From Blepharisma japonicum (lineage: Eukaryota > Ciliophora > Heterotrichea > Heterotrichida > Blepharismidae), in the NCBI GenBank assembly GCA_949751835.1, contig CATKHK010000036.1, positions 62,001 to 126,000 on the forward strand: 64,000 bases of DNA, in the 5' to 3' direction. Shown one piece after another: positions 1 through 11,030 of this stretch. The first letter of the stretch is position 1, and every line of letters begins with the position of its first letter. The position numbers and the translations under genes were made by a program. The notes beneath the pieces are model-generated. The model made no database searches. It had not been told where the DNA came from and saw only the letters and a program-made list of their open reading frames with translations.

Positions 1-154
1 ACGCTGTTTTTGAATAATGAAAATAGTAGCATTTAATATTCAACCAAGTATATTCTTTTAAGATTAACTAAAAATTGAGAAAATCAATTGTTCAACTTAT
101 ATCAAAGTTTAACAAGAATTCAATTTTATAAATCCATAATTATAACAATTGTAT

Positions 155-1351
155 ATGGAGTTCAAGAGATGCTTCGAGCCAGGCTGTGTTATTGATGTCG
201 AAGTTATATGCCCATGCACTTCGCCTGAGACATATTCATGTGTCCAACATATTGGAAAGCATTTAAAATTATCTAATAACACTCATACTCTTGAGCCTAT
301 TAGTGCAAAACCTTGCAAAAGAACTAAAAACTCAATTCTTTTATGTCTTGCAAAAGAAAAGGTGAGGCGCAATAAGAGAAAAACTTCAAATTCTTTAAAT
401 CAGCAGCTTACGGTGTCCGAAAATTATTTAAGAGAAAAGAGACTCGATATTTTAAGTAGACCAAATGATCCAGAGTTAGAGCAGGAGTTCAGAAAAACTT
501 GTTCGCTATATGAGAGTGATTCAAACAATAATGATTCACCTTCACTTATGCAGGCTTATCAAAACTATGTTAATGCTTATCGCCTAAAGACATCTCTTTA
601 TCATATTATTGAAACTGATAGTGTGTGTAATTTATTGATTTACGACACTGAAAGTGAAAGCTTAGAAGTAAAAATATTAGAAAGCATGGAAATAAATCCC
701 TACACATCCATAAGTCAGCTTCCTAATGGTAAATTATTCTGCTTAGGAAAAATCGATTCACTTTCTATAATTGCGCTGATAATTGATTTGAATGGTGGAG
801 TTGAAAGACTGCCATCTGCGCCTCTTTGCCAATGTTGTTCTGCTATCTATTTTGACAACAATGTCTATTGCCTTGGAGGATACAACTATCATAATAATAA
901 ATATTTTACTCTATCAAGTAAATTTAATTTGACTACAAATAGATGAACTAAATTACCTCCAATGCCAGAAATAGATGACTGCAATTGTGTGATATTTAAT
1001 GGAAATATTTTGATTTCTGGGTGGCAAAGTAGAAATCTTTGGTTATATTCAATTGATATTGATTCGTACTCCACAATTCCTTATAATTTTGAAGAAAATA
1101 AATGAAAACTCTTGATAAATGCAAAAAGGAGACTGTATGTGATTGAATTTGGTTGGGAGGGATCTATTTATGAAAGTGAAGTTGGAAGCTTCACTAATTG
1201 GAAATGAATTTTGTGGTCAATAATCGCTGGGGACATTAATCAAGTTTATTGCTCATATAATAAAGGGGCAATATATATTAGTTGCGTAGGCATTAGAAAT
1301 AAATGTTTCTACAAGTTTAATTTGAGTGGAAAATCATTATTGAAGCTATAA
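155..1351 (+). CDS. B-box zinc finger / Kelch-like propeller protein, array copy 1 (intact)
   Basis: Read with TGA as Trp this is one uninterrupted frame of 398 aa. An ATG two codons upstream (149) is possible; 155 is chosen because paralogues at 13581 and 18277 start at the same MEF/MEV position. Residues 6-44 form a B-box-like zinc site: C6, C11, C19, C21, C29, H32, H36, H44. A basic helical linker follows (about 60-105), then a beta-propeller-like half with Kelch-type blades (for example LPNGKLFCLGK and IYFDNNVYCLGGY). In-frame TGA codons fall at conserved Trp positions: NRW at 944, ENKW near 1102 and WKW near 1204. B-box proteins are often ubiquitin ligases or scaffolds, but no RING is present, so the role is unknown. 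This is the best full-length reference copy of the family. Confidence 0.85.
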
Positions 1352-1897
1352 ATAATGCTTGGAGAATTAAAACTATAAGCTATTTTATATAAGAAATGAA
1401 TTTTATGAAAGATTATAGAAGTTTTAAAATTCTTCAATAACTTCTTAGATATTAAGTCATTTTTACATTTTATAGTAGATTACTAAAGTAAAACCGTTAT
1501 ATTTAAATAAACTACACTGGCTAGTCAATTATAAAAGTGTATAAACTAATTCATTTCGCATAAAATCTAAAATTTATTTTCATTAAAATGAATTAAATTT
1601 GAGTTCTGAAACTATAAAATAAAGAAATAACTAAGTTTACAGCTATCTCTTATTTATGGAGACTATGCTTTATTGCGTTTATGAAAACCAAAATCGGTTT
1701 TTAAGGGAAGCCATACGTTTATTAAACTTATTGAGAAGCAGCTCAAATGATTCAATTAAAAATTCTAGTTTTGTCCATAAATGGGGAAATTTGATAATGA
1801 AATATTTAGAGTTTAGTAAAAGACGCTATATACACATTTATGAAAGATGAAATACTTTAAGAGAAATTAAGTTTAAGATTTATATAAGTTACATAAT
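1352..1897. other. Spacer with decayed N-terminal leader of the next copy
   Basis: AT-rich spacer. From about 1737 to 1897 it matches the leaders in front of the copies at 3157, 6450 and 9314. The last 50 bases still align to the linker codons of copy 1 (TTTAAGAGAAATTAAG against the YLREKR-coding bases), so this is former coding sequence of a longer gene rather than a true intergenic stretch. A 64-codon ORF at 1656..1850 lies in it; it is read here as part of the decayed leader, not as a separate gene. Confidence 0.55.
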
Positions 1898-2785
1898 ATG
1901 GAACCAGACAAAGAGTTTAGAAAAACTTACTCATTACATGAGAGTAGTCTAAATGCTTATGATTCGCCCCAGCTTATACAAGTAAATCAATACTATCCTA
2001 GTACTTATTACCAAAAAGCATCAGTTTATAATATTGATGATCGATGTGATAACAGTCGTTCTAAATTACTTATTTACAACACTCAAAGTGAAATCAAAAA
2101 AGAAGTAATTTTGAAAACAAAAATGCTAGACCGCCTTACATGCATAATCCAGCTTCCAAATGGCAAATTATTCTGCTTTGGAAAAAGCTCACCGGTTTCT
2201 GGGGTTACAATGCTAATTGATGATAATGGTAGAGTCGAAAGACTGCCATCTGGAATTCCCTGTGGCAGCTCTTCTGCTATATATTTTGACAATAATGTAT
2301 ATTGCTTTGGAGGATTAGATAATGGCAATCCTTTATTTCTATCTAGCAGATTTGATTTGAAAGAAAATCGATGAATTAAATTAACTCCTCTACCAAAGTC
2401 TGAATGATGATGCAATAGTGTAACATTTAATAGGAATATTTTGATTTCAGGAAGGAAAAATAAAAATCTTTGGCTATATTCAATTGATCTGGGCTCTTTC
2501 TCGACGATTCCACATGAATTTGAAGAATGGATAGGAAAAATCTTGATAAATGCAGAAGAGAAATTGTTTTTGATTATGCTTGATCGAGGTGGGTCTATTT
2601 ACGAAAGCAATACAAAAAACTTTACTACTTGGAGGGAAATTGGAAACTCAATATTGACTAATATTATTCTGCAAGTTTATTGTTCATATAATAAAGAAGC
2701 GATATATATTGGGTGCATGATCTATAGAGATACTGCAAAATACTTCAAATTTAATTTGAATGAGAAATCACTGACCGAAGTTTAA
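1898..2785 (+). CDS. Kelch-like propeller protein without B-box, array copy 2 (MEPDK type, intact)
   Basis: A 295-aa frame, continuous when TGA is read as Trp: NRW at 2372 and a tandem Trp pair at about 2402-2407 before CNSVTFN. It begins MEPDKEFRKTY at the point that corresponds to DPELEQEFRKTC inside copy 1, so the zinc finger and linker are absent. Propeller blades are conserved (LPNGKLFCFGK, IYFDNNVYCFGGLDNG, SIYESN.., FKFNLNEKSLTEV). Head of the repeated series; its nearest relatives are the copies at 3157, 6450 and 9314. Function unknown; a propeller alone could still bind partners. Confidence 0.8.
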
Positions 2786-2832
2786 TAAGAATAATTAATT
2801 TTTAAATAAAATATAAATTTTTGCACTTTTAT

Positions 2833-3017
2833 AGCTTATACAAACTTATCAAGAATGTGTTGACAATTACCACAAAGAAGCATCGATATATAATATTGAT
2901 GGATATGATGGTAATACAACTAAATTGCTTATTTACGGCACTGAAAGTAAAAGCAAAAAAGAATTAGTCTTGAGACAGACCGTTACATATGTATAGCTCA
3001 GCTTCCAAATGGCAAAT
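2833..3017 (+). pseudogene. Fragment of a MELEQ-type propeller copy
   Basis: About 185 bases match the start of the propeller genes at 4484, 7776 and 11919 (Tyr-rich segment, then YNIDGYDGNTTKLLIYGTES). The match breaks off after AQLPNGK and runs straight into the leader of copy 3. Stops and a short deletion after the KKELVL segment show it is a remnant. It marks a recombination join between the two sub-types of the array. Confidence 0.7.
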
Positions 3018-3156
3018 GATTCAATTAAAAATTCTGGATTTGGAAAATTGAATAGTACAATATTTAGGGCTTAGTAAAAGACACTAGCATACATATCAAT
3101 TAAAGCTGATATACTTTAAAAGAAATTAAGTTTAAGATTTATATAAGCTAAATAAT

Positions 3157-4044
3157 ATGGAACCAGACAAAGATGTTAGAAAAGCTTACCAAATACATGA
3201 GAGCAATCTAAGTACTTATGATTTGCTTCAGCTTATACAAATCAATCATGACTATGCTAGCACTTATCTCCAAAATGCATCAGTTTATAATATTGATGAT
3301 CGATGTGATGACGGTAGTTCTAAATTACTTATTTACAATACTCAAAGTGAAATCAAAAAAGAAATAATTTTGAAAACAAAAATGTTAGACCGTTACACAT
3401 GCATAACCCAGCTTCCAAATGGCAAATTATTCTGTTTTGGAAAAAGTTCACCGGTTTCTGGAGTTGCAATGCTAATTGATGAGAATGGTGGAGTCGAAAG
3501 GCTGCCATCTGGAACTTTCTGTGGCAGCTCTTCTGCTATATATTTTGACAATAATGTTTACTGTTTTGGAGGATTAGATAATGGAAATCCTTTATTTCTA
3601 TCTAGCAGATTTGATTTGCAAGAAAATCGATGAATTAAATTAACTCCACTACCAAAAGCTGATTGATGATGTAATAGTGTAACATTTAAAAGGAATATTT
3701 TGATTTCAGGAAGGAAAAATAAAAATCTTTGGCTATATTCAATTGATTTGGACTCTTTCTCAACAATTCCATATGAATTTGAAGAATGGATAAGAAAAAT
3801 CTTGATAAATTCAGAAGAGAAATTGTTTTTGATTGAGTGCGATCGAAATGGGTCTATTTATGAAAGCAATACAGAAAACTTTACTACTTGGATGGGAATT
3901 GGAAACTCAATATTCTTCAAGACTACTCAGCAAGTTTACTGTTCATATAATATAGAAGCAGTATGCATTGGGTGCATGGTCTATGAAGAGACTGCCAAAT
4001 ACTTCAAATTTAATTTGAATGAGAAATCAGTGATTGAGGTTTAA
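3157..4044 (+). CDS. Kelch-like propeller protein without B-box, array copy 3 (MEPDK type, intact)
   Basis: A 295-aa frame using TGA as Trp at the same three sites as copy 2 (NRW, then the WW pair). Starts MEPDKDVRKAYQIHES. Very similar to copies 2, 5 and 7 in both bases and residues, with the propeller motifs LPNGKLFCFGK and IYFDNNVYCFGG intact. First gene of the first about 3.3 kb repeat unit, followed at 439 bp by a MELEQ-type copy. No zinc finger, signal peptide or membrane segment. Function not inferable beyond a propeller scaffold. Confidence 0.8.
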
Positions 4045-4483
4045 TAAAAATAATTCATTTTTAATTAATATTGCAGCTTTTGAGTTGGCATTGAATTATC
4101 ATACCATAAATATCAGATAATCGCGTATATAAAAAGATAAATGCAAGCTCACAAATGCTAAGAAAAGGCTATTCTTGCGATTAATTTTAGCAAGGTGAGT
4201 TTGAAATGGTTTCAAAAGGTCAAAATAGCTATGATAATCCTTCTACTTAAGTACCAGGAATTCAAAAAATCTGAAAGAAAGTAAATTCAGGTATCAAAAA
4301 CACTCTAAAACGCAATAGTTACAATAATATGCTAGTTAAAGGTGACTTTGAACCATGACCTGCATTTAATAAAATTTAATGTTACCTACTTGCTTTAGAG
4401 ATTCAATTTTAGGTTGTCTTATGAGAAACAAATTTCTATAAAAAAAGAGAAAAGAGTATGAGATTTTAAATACATCAGATAAT
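4045..4483 (+). promoter_or_regulatory. Conserved upstream segment of the MELEQ-type copies
   Basis: This 439-bp spacer is almost identical to 7338..7775 in the next repeat unit. Shared blocks include ACCATGACCTGCATTTAAT and a T-rich block before GTCTTATGAGAAA. It probably holds the promoter, though recent duplication alone explains the identity. The final 45 bases align with linker codons of copy 1, so the transcript leader is former coding DNA. Confidence 0.45.
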
Positions 4484-5504
4484 ATGGAACTAGAGCAAGA
4501 GCTCAGAAAGACTTGCTCGTTATATGAGAGTAATCCAAGTGTTTTTAATTCGCCTCAACTTATACAGGCTTATCAAGATTGTTTTGACACTTACTACAAA
4601 GGAGCATCAATATATAATATTGATGATAGATATGATGGTAATACAACTAAATTACTTATTTACGAAACTGAAAGCAAAAGCAAAAAAGAATTAGTCTTAG
4701 GACAAAAAATACTTGACCGCTGCACATGCATAACTCAGCTCCCAAATGGCAAATTATTCTGTTTTGGAAAAAGCTCTCCGATTTCTGGGATTACGTTACT
4801 AATTGATGATAATGGTGAAGTTGAAAAGTTGCCATCTGGTAATAAATTTTTTATTTTTGACCATTTCTGTGTTCTACAATAAAAATTAGCTAAAAATGCC
4901 TCTTATTTTTTGCTTCTAAGATTCAGTTAAGAATTATTTTGAAAAATAGAAATTATCATACCCATCTAGAACTTCCTGTTGTAGCTCCTCAGCTATCTAT
5001 TTCGACAACAATATCTATTGCTTTGGAGGATTAAATAATGGCTACCCTTTATCTCTATCTAACAAATTTGATTTGGATAAAAATCGATGAATTAAATTAG
5101 CTCCACTGCCAAAAGCTGATTATCTATGCAATAGTGTAATATTTAATAGGAATATTTTGATTTCTGGAAGGAGAAATAAGAATATTTGACTATATTCAAT
5201 TGATCTGGACTCTTTCTCTATAATCCCTTACGAATTTACACAGGGTATAAGAAAGATTCTGATAAATACAGAGGAGAAACTGTTTTTGATTGAGTGTGAT
5301 AAAAAAGGGTTTATTTATGAAAGTGAAATTTCAAGCTTTACTACTTGGAGGAGAATTGGAAGCTCAATAATCTTCAAACTCATTAAGCAAGTGTATTTTT
5401 CGTATGATAAAGATGCGATCTATATTGGGTGCATGATCTATAAAGATCCTGCCAGATATTTCAAGTTTAATTTGAATGAGAAATCACTGACTGAAGTTCA
5501 ATAA
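4484..5504 (+). CDS. Kelch-like propeller protein, array copy 4 (MELEQ type) interrupted by a 130-bp insertion
   Basis: Begins MELEQELRKTCSLYES. The frame is open to 4882 but departs from its paralogues at 4840, after LPSG. The propeller resumes at 4970 (TSC/SCCSSAIYF region) and runs to TAA at 5504, with TGA as Trp in NRW and IWLYSID. The 130-bp insertion (4840..4969) is the only break; taking it out leaves the downstream part in the same frame. If the insertion is removed from the DNA or RNA the product is about 296 aa, like copy 8; otherwise it is truncated at 132 aa. No B-box. Confidence 0.7.
4840..4969. other. 130-bp insertion with near-identical 8-bp flanks
   Basis: Absent from copies 6 and 8. 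Left flank CCATCTGG (4832..4839) and right end CCATCTAG (4962..4969) differ at one base, like a target duplication. The inside is AT-rich with stops in every frame. It begins GT and ends AG, but at 130 bp it is nothing like the 15-nt introns of this genome. Possible internal eliminated sequence or small non-autonomous element. Confidence 0.55.
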
Positions 5505-5904
5505 AATAAAAGCCTTTAAGTTTCAATTTTCGTATTGAACTATTAATTATTTACAAATTAAAAAATTTAAGCACTCATATTTATAAAGCAGCTAAATCTG
5601 AATTATAAAGGGTAAGAAAAGTTATATGAGATTACTTTAAATATATTAAGTTTTCAGCTTGTTTCAAAAGGACAAAAAAATCTATAAAGCTACATTCTGA
5701 TATTTTCTCAATTTGAAAGGATAAGCAAGATATGCATTGTCAACATCAGTTGAGATAACTTTACAAATTAAAATTATAGAGTTTGTAGAGCTTGCTTAGT
5801 GCCGATAAGACTCTACAAGTTGATATAGCAAATCATACGATGAGAGAGCTTGAACCCCATTTTATTAGGTAACTCAGATTACTGTATAATATAATATCAT
5901 ATTG

Positions 5905-6120
5905 GGGGCAGGAATGCCTTGAGCCAGGCTGAATGTTTGATACTGAGATTGTGTGCTCATGAACTTCTTCTGATACATATTACTGTAAACTTCGTCTTAA
6001 AAAGCATATATAATTGACTCAAGCCTTAAATTCTTTTTTAATAGACCTTCAAAGGAACGAAAGAAGCAATTCTCTTTAATTTTACAAAAGAAAGAATTAG
6101 GATGTCAAAAGAGATATACT
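5905..6120 (+). pseudogene. B-box relic 1
   Basis: Reads ECLEPGWMFDTEIVCSW and further as a worn copy of the B-box start (CFEPGC..EV.CPC), with zinc ligands replaced and a stop near the second His. The same relic recurs at 8905 and 13201, always downstream of a MELEQ copy. The rest of 5505..6449 is AT-rich; 6170..6290 repeats the upstream region of the genes at 13581 and 15811, and 6295..6449 is the decayed leader of copy 5. Confidence 0.6.
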
Positions 6121-6449
6121 AAAAATAAATTACAAATATTTCTTATAAATTGTTCAGTTAGCTTTGAAAATCTTTTTGCCTAAAATTCTGATATTCCATA
6201 ATTTATAACTATTCTTTCGTTTATCAATCTTTGCTAATTTTTGCCTATATTCACAGCATGATTTTTATAATTTGAGTATAAAGGGAAGCAGCTCAAATGA
6301 TTCAATTAAAAATTCTGGATTTCATCCATAAATGGGAAAATTTAATAGTGCAATATTTAGGGTTTAGTAAAAGACACTAGCATACATATCAAGTAAAGCT
6401 GATATACTTTAAAAGAAATTAAGTTTAAGATTTATATAAGCTAAATAAT

Positions 6450-7337
6450 ATGGAACCAGACAAAAATGTTAGAAAAGCTTACCAAATACATGAGTGTAAT
6501 CTAAGTGCTTATAATCTGCCTCACCTCTTACAAATCAATCATGACTATGCTAGAACTTATCTCCAAAATCCATCAGTTTATAATATGGATAATAAATGTG
6601 ATGACAACAGTTCTAAATTACTTATTTACAATACTCAAAGAAAAATCAAAAAAGAAGTAATTTTTGGGACAGATATATTAGACTATTTCACATGCATAAC
6701 TCAGCTTCCAAATGGTAAATTATTCTGTTTTGGAAATTGCTCACTGGTTTCTGGGGTTGCAATGCTAATTGATGAGAATGGTGGAGTCAAAAGACTGCCA
6801 TCTGGAACTTCCTGTGGCTGCTCTTCTTCTATATATTTTGACAATAAAGTATATTGCTTTGGAGGATTAGATAATGGCAATCCTTTATTTCATTCTAGCA
6901 GATTTAATTTAGAAGAAAATCGATGAATTAAATTAACTCCATTGCCAAAAACTGATTGATGATGTAATAGTGTAGCATTTAAAAGGAATATTTTGATTTC
7001 AGGAAGGAAAAATCAAAATCTTTGGTTATATTCAATTGATCTGGACTCTTTCTCAACAATTCCATATGAATTTAAAGAATGGATAGTAAAAATCTTGATA
7101 AATGCAGAAGAGAAATTATTTTTGATTGAATGCTATCAAAATGGGTGTATTTATGAAAGCAAGACAGAAAACTTTACTACTTGGAGGAGAATTGGAAATT
7201 CTATATTCTCAAAGTCTACTAGGCAAGTTTACTGTTCATATAATATAGAAGCAGTATACATTGGGTGCATGGTCTTTGAAGGGGATATCAAATACTTCAA
7301 ATTTAACTTGAATGAGAAATCAGTAATTGAGGTTTAA
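6450..7337 (+). CDS. Kelch-like propeller protein without B-box, array copy 5 (MEPDK type, intact)
   Basis: A 295-aa frame with TGA as Trp at NRW and the following WW pair. Starts MEPDKNVRKAYQIHEC. Closest to copy 3; it heads the second repeat unit, exactly 3293 bp downstream of copy 3. Propeller motifs are kept, but several conserved positions drift (FCFGNCS for FCFGKSS; FEGDIKYFKF near the end). No N-terminal zinc finger. Whether it is expressed cannot be told from sequence; an open frame alongside decayed neighbours suggests either recent origin or selection. Confidence 0.78.
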
Positions 7338-7775
7338 TAAAAATAATTCATTTTTAATTAATATTGCAGCTTTGAGTTGGCATTGAATTATCAAACCATA
7401 AATATCAGATAATATTGCATGTAAACAGATAAATCCAGGCTCACAAATGCTAAGAAAAAGCTATTCTTGCCATTAATTTTAGCAAAGTGAATTTGAAATG
7501 GTTTCAAAAGGTCAAAATAGCTATGATAATCCTTCTACTTAAGTACCAGGAATTCAGAAAATCTGAAAGAAAGTAAGTTCAGGTATCAAAAACACTCTGA
7601 AACGCAATAGTTACAATAATTATGCTCGTTAAAGTTGATTTTGGACCATGACCTGCATTTAATAAATTTTAATGTTACCTACTTGCTTTAGAGATTCAAT
7701 TTTAGGTTGTCTTATGAGAAATAAATTTCTATAAAAAAAGAGAAAAGAGTATGAGATTTTAAATACTCAGATAAT
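7338..7775 (+). promoter_or_regulatory. Conserved upstream segment, second unit
   Basis: Near-identical counterpart of 4045..4483, 438 bp. No ORF or RNA gene seen. Same decayed linker in the last 45 bases. Confidence 0.4.
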
Positions 7776-8665
7776 ATGGAACTAGAGCAAGAGCTTAGAA
7801 AGACTTGCTCGTTATATGAGAGTAATCCAAGTGTTTTTAATTCGCCTCAGCTTATGCAGGCTTATCAACACTGTTCTGACACTTACTACAAAGGAGCATC
7901 AATATATAATATTGATGATAGATATGATGGTCATACAACTAAATTACTTATTTACGAAACTGAAAGCAAAAGCAAAAAAGAATTTGTCTTGGGACAAAAA
8001 ATACTTGACCGCTACACATGCATAACTCAGCTCCCAAATGGCATATTATTCTGTTTTGGAAAAAGCTCTCCGATTTCTGGGATTACATTGCTAATTGATG
8101 ATAATGGTGGAGTTGAAAAGTTGCCATCTGGAACTTCCTGTGGTAGCTCCTCAGCTATCTATTTCGACAACAATATCTATTGCTTTGGAGGATTAGATAA
8201 TGGCCTCCCTTTATCTCTATCTAGCAGCTTTGATTTGGATAAAAATCGATGAATTAAATTAGCTCCACTGCCAAAAGCTGATTATCTATGCAATAGTGTA
8301 ATATTTAATAGGAATATTTTGATTTCTGGAAGGAAAAATAAAAATCTTTAACTATATTAATTGATCTGGACTCTTTCTCTACAATCTCTTATGAATTTAC
8401 ACAGGGTATAAGAAAGATTCTAATAAATACAGAGGATAAATTATTTTTGATTGAGTGCGATCAGAATGTGTCTATTTATGAAAGTGAAGTTCTAAGCTTT
8501 ATTACTTGGAGGAGAATTGGAAGCTCAGCAATCTTCAAACTCATTAAGCAAGTGTATTTTTTGTATGATAAAGATGTGATCTATATTAGGTGCATGATCT
8601 ATATAGATCCTGCCAGATATTTCAAGTTTAATTTGAATGAGAAATCACTGACTGAAGTTCAATAA
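7776..8665 (+). pseudogene. Kelch-like propeller copy 6 (MELEQ type), broken in the second half
   Basis: Open from MELEQELRKTC for 191 codons, reading TGA at 8250 as Trp, to a TAA at 8349. There the paralogues have TGA (Trp of NLWLYSID), so a Trp codon has become a true stop. One base is also missing a few positions on (TATTAATTG against TATTCAATTG), putting the remainder in another frame, open to 8665. Product would be half a propeller. No 130-bp insertion here. Second gene of repeat unit 2. Confidence 0.75.
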
Positions 8666-8904
8666 AATAAAAGTCTTTAAGTTTCAATTTTCGTATTGAA
8701 CTATTATTTATTTGCAAATTTTAAAATTAAAGTAATCATATTTATAAAGCAACTAAATCTGACTTATAGAGTTAAGAAAAGTTATATGAGGTTACTTTAA
8801 ATATATTAAGTTTTCAGTTGTTTCAAAAGGACAAAAATGAGACGAGCTCGAATCCCATTTTATTAGATAAATCAGATTACTGCATAATATAATATCATAT
8901 TGAG

Positions 8905-9110
8905 GGAAGGTATGTCTTGAGCCAGGCTGTATGCTTGGTACTGAGATTGTGTGTCCATGTACTTCTCCTGGAACATATACTGTAAACTTCGTCTTAAAAA
9001 GCATATAGAATTGACTCAAGCCTTAAATTCTATTTTAGTAGACCTTCAAAGGAACGAAGAAGCAATTCTCTTTAGTTTTACAAAAGATTTAGGAAGTCAA
9101 AAGAGATATG
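8905..9110 (+). pseudogene. B-box relic 2
   Basis: Same relic as 5905..6120: CLEPGCMLGTEIVCPCTSPG keeps more zinc ligands, but there is no continuous frame into a propeller. It ends in sequence joined to the leader of copy 7 (about 9155..9313). Part of the third-unit boundary. Confidence 0.55.
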
Positions 9111-9313
9111 TTAACTTCCTTTGACCAACGTCATTTTAATGTATGCGTTTTATGAGAAGCAGCTCAAATAATTCAATTAAAATTCTAGTTTCGTCCATAA
9201 ATGGGGAAATTTGATAGTGCAATATTTGGGTTTAGTAAAAGACGCTATACATCTATGAAAGATGAAATACTTTAAGAGATATTAAATTTAAGATTTTATA
9301 TAAGTTAAATAAT

Positions 9314-10142
9314 ATGGAACCAGACAAAGATGTTAGAAAGGCTTCCCAAATACATGAGAGTAATCTAAGTGCTTATGATTCACCTCAGCTTATACAAGTA
9401 AATCAAGACTATGCTATCACTTATCACCAAAAAGCATCAGTTTATAATATTGATGATAAATGTGATGACGGCAGTTCTAAATTACTTATTTACAATACTC
9501 AAAGTAAAATCAAAAAAGAAGTAATTTTGGGAACAAAAATGCTAGACCGCCTTACATGCATAACCCAGCTTCCAAATGGCAAATTATTCTGTTTTGGAAA
9601 AAGTTCACCGGTTTCTGGGATTACAATGCTAATTGATGAGAATGGTGAAGTCGAAAGACTGCCATCTGGAATTCCATGTGGCAACTCTTCAGTTATATTT
9701 TGACAATAATGTCTATTGTTTTGGAGGCTTAGATAATGGAAATCCTTTATTTCTATCTAGCAGATTTGATTTAGAAGAAAATCGATGAATTAAATTAACT
9801 CCATTGCCAAAAGCTGATTGATCATGCAATAGTGTAACATTTAAAAGAAATATTTTGATTTCAGGAAGGAAAAATAAAAATCTTTGGCTATATTCAATTG
9901 ATTTGGACTCTTTCTCTACAATTCCATATGAATTTGAAGAATGGATAGGAAAAATCTTGATAAATGCAGAAGAGAAATTGTTTTTGATAATGTTCGATCA
10001 AAATAGGTCTGTTTATGAAAGTAATACAGAAAACTTTACTACTTGGAGGAGAATTGGAAATTCAATATTCACTAATATTATCCTGCAAGTTTACTGCTCA
10101 TATAATAAAGAAGCGATATATATAACTAACTATATCTTGTAA
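9314..10142 (+). pseudogene. Kelch-like propeller copy 7 (MEPDK type), frameshifted and 3'-truncated
   Basis: Opens MEPDKDVRKASQIHES and matches copies 2, 3 and 5. Two bases are missing at about 9694 (TCAGTTATATTTT against TCTGCTATATATTTT), so the second half (from about 9700, open to 10142) is in another frame. After NKEAIYI (about 10120) the sequence leaves the family and enters a foreign segment, so the last 30 or so codons are lost. Head of the third repeat unit. Confidence 0.75.
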
Positions 10143-10196
10143 AGAGACCTTAAATTATAAATGAATTATTTTAATTAGCAGATTAATTGCATTAAA

Positions 10197-10424
10197 TTAT
10201 CCAGGATATGCAGAAATATCAAAAAGCCTTGCAAAAAGTGGCCCATTAATATTTATATTGAAATCTCTTGAATATCTCCTGTTTGAACACAATAAAGTTA
10301 AAGAAATGGTCTTATATTCAGACCCTATGATTTTTTTTGCAATAAAATAACTCTCTGCTTTGCTCAGGTCAACTATAATGTCACTAATATGCATTTCATA
10401 GGGCATCCTACCTAAAATAAGCAT
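10197..10424 (-). CDS. Unidentified short ORF in the segment that splits the array
   Basis: A 75-aa ORF on the minus strand, in-frame open a further 11 codons upstream (TFLEHIDTFPK). Composition looks coding (MLILGRMPYEMHISDIIVDL; later LLCSNRRYSRDFNINI), but no domain is recognised. It lies downstream of, and on the same strand as, the intron-bearing gene at 10577..10942, and could be the end of a decayed gene carried in with it. Confidence 0.3.
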   Translation of the reverse strand: MLILGRMPYEMHISDIIVDLSKAESYFIAKKIIGSEYKTISLTLLCSNRRYSRDFNININGPLFARLFDISAYPG

Positions 10425-10576
10425 TTTTGGAAAAGTATCAATATGCTCAAGGAAGGTTTAATCAGATTTGTATTAGAGGAGTATTTTTCTACTTTATAAG
10501 CTTTAAGTCGAATTGATGATGAAAATAATAATACTTAAAACTGAATAGCATATTAAATGCTAATTTTTGAGTGCTT

Positions 10577-10942
10577 TTAGAAATTTAAATTATTAATGAT
10601 ATCTTGTAAACCTTATTTCCATTTACAGGACCATATATCTGAAGACTCAAATTGATATTCATATTTGTAATTTGGTAGATCTTCTCTGAAAACTATTTTA
10701 GCTCTTCGAGTAGGAGTAAATCTTGTTGGACTTCAGCGAGGATAATCAAACTTATGAACTTTTGATGTTATTTTATGAAACTTTCAATCATAGCCTATTC
10801 TTGGAATTCCGTCTTCGAGATTTCCATAGCCGACCTGATGCTTTTTGACTTTTCTTCTTTCCCATCGTAATGATTTTTTGTCTGAAGGACAAGATTTTAC
10901 GGTTTGGTTTGTATATATTCCATAAATCTTATCCCTTCTCAT
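10577..10942 (-). CDS. Small basic protein with a likely 15-nt intron, unidentified
   Basis: complement(join(10577..10611,10627..10942)), 116 aa. Exon 1 starts MRRDKIYGIYTNQTV and is rich in Arg, Lys, Trp, Tyr and Pro (KKHQVGYGNLEDGIP, FDYPRWSPTRFTPTRR); two of its Trp codons are TGA. It would end at TAA right after SDIWSCKWK, but a GT..AG stretch of 15 nt (complement 10612..10626) joins TCC-T to GT-TTA and gives a short tail, SCLQDIINNLNF. The frame is open about 17 codons upstream of the chosen ATG, so the start is uncertain. No family recognised; the style resembles small microtubule-associated proteins, which is only an impression. Confidence 0.45.
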
Positions 10943-11030
10943 CAAATTATCAGATATAAATGGGACTCCAGCTATTTCAAGTGGAAATCTTTGATATTAA
11001 TTTATAGACAAATCACGCAAAATAAAATTC

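Noticed and set aside
1656-1850. 64-aa ORF as an independent gene
   Set aside because: Lies in the decayed leader shared by four array copies, and three of those have no such ORF.
4840-4969. The 130-bp insertion as a spliceosomal intron (it starts GT and ends AG)
   Set aside because: Known introns here are 15 nt; the flanking 8-bp duplication fits an insertion better, and sister copies lack it.
8792-9019. 75-aa minus-strand ORF
   Set aside because: Shadow of the B-box relic on the plus strand.
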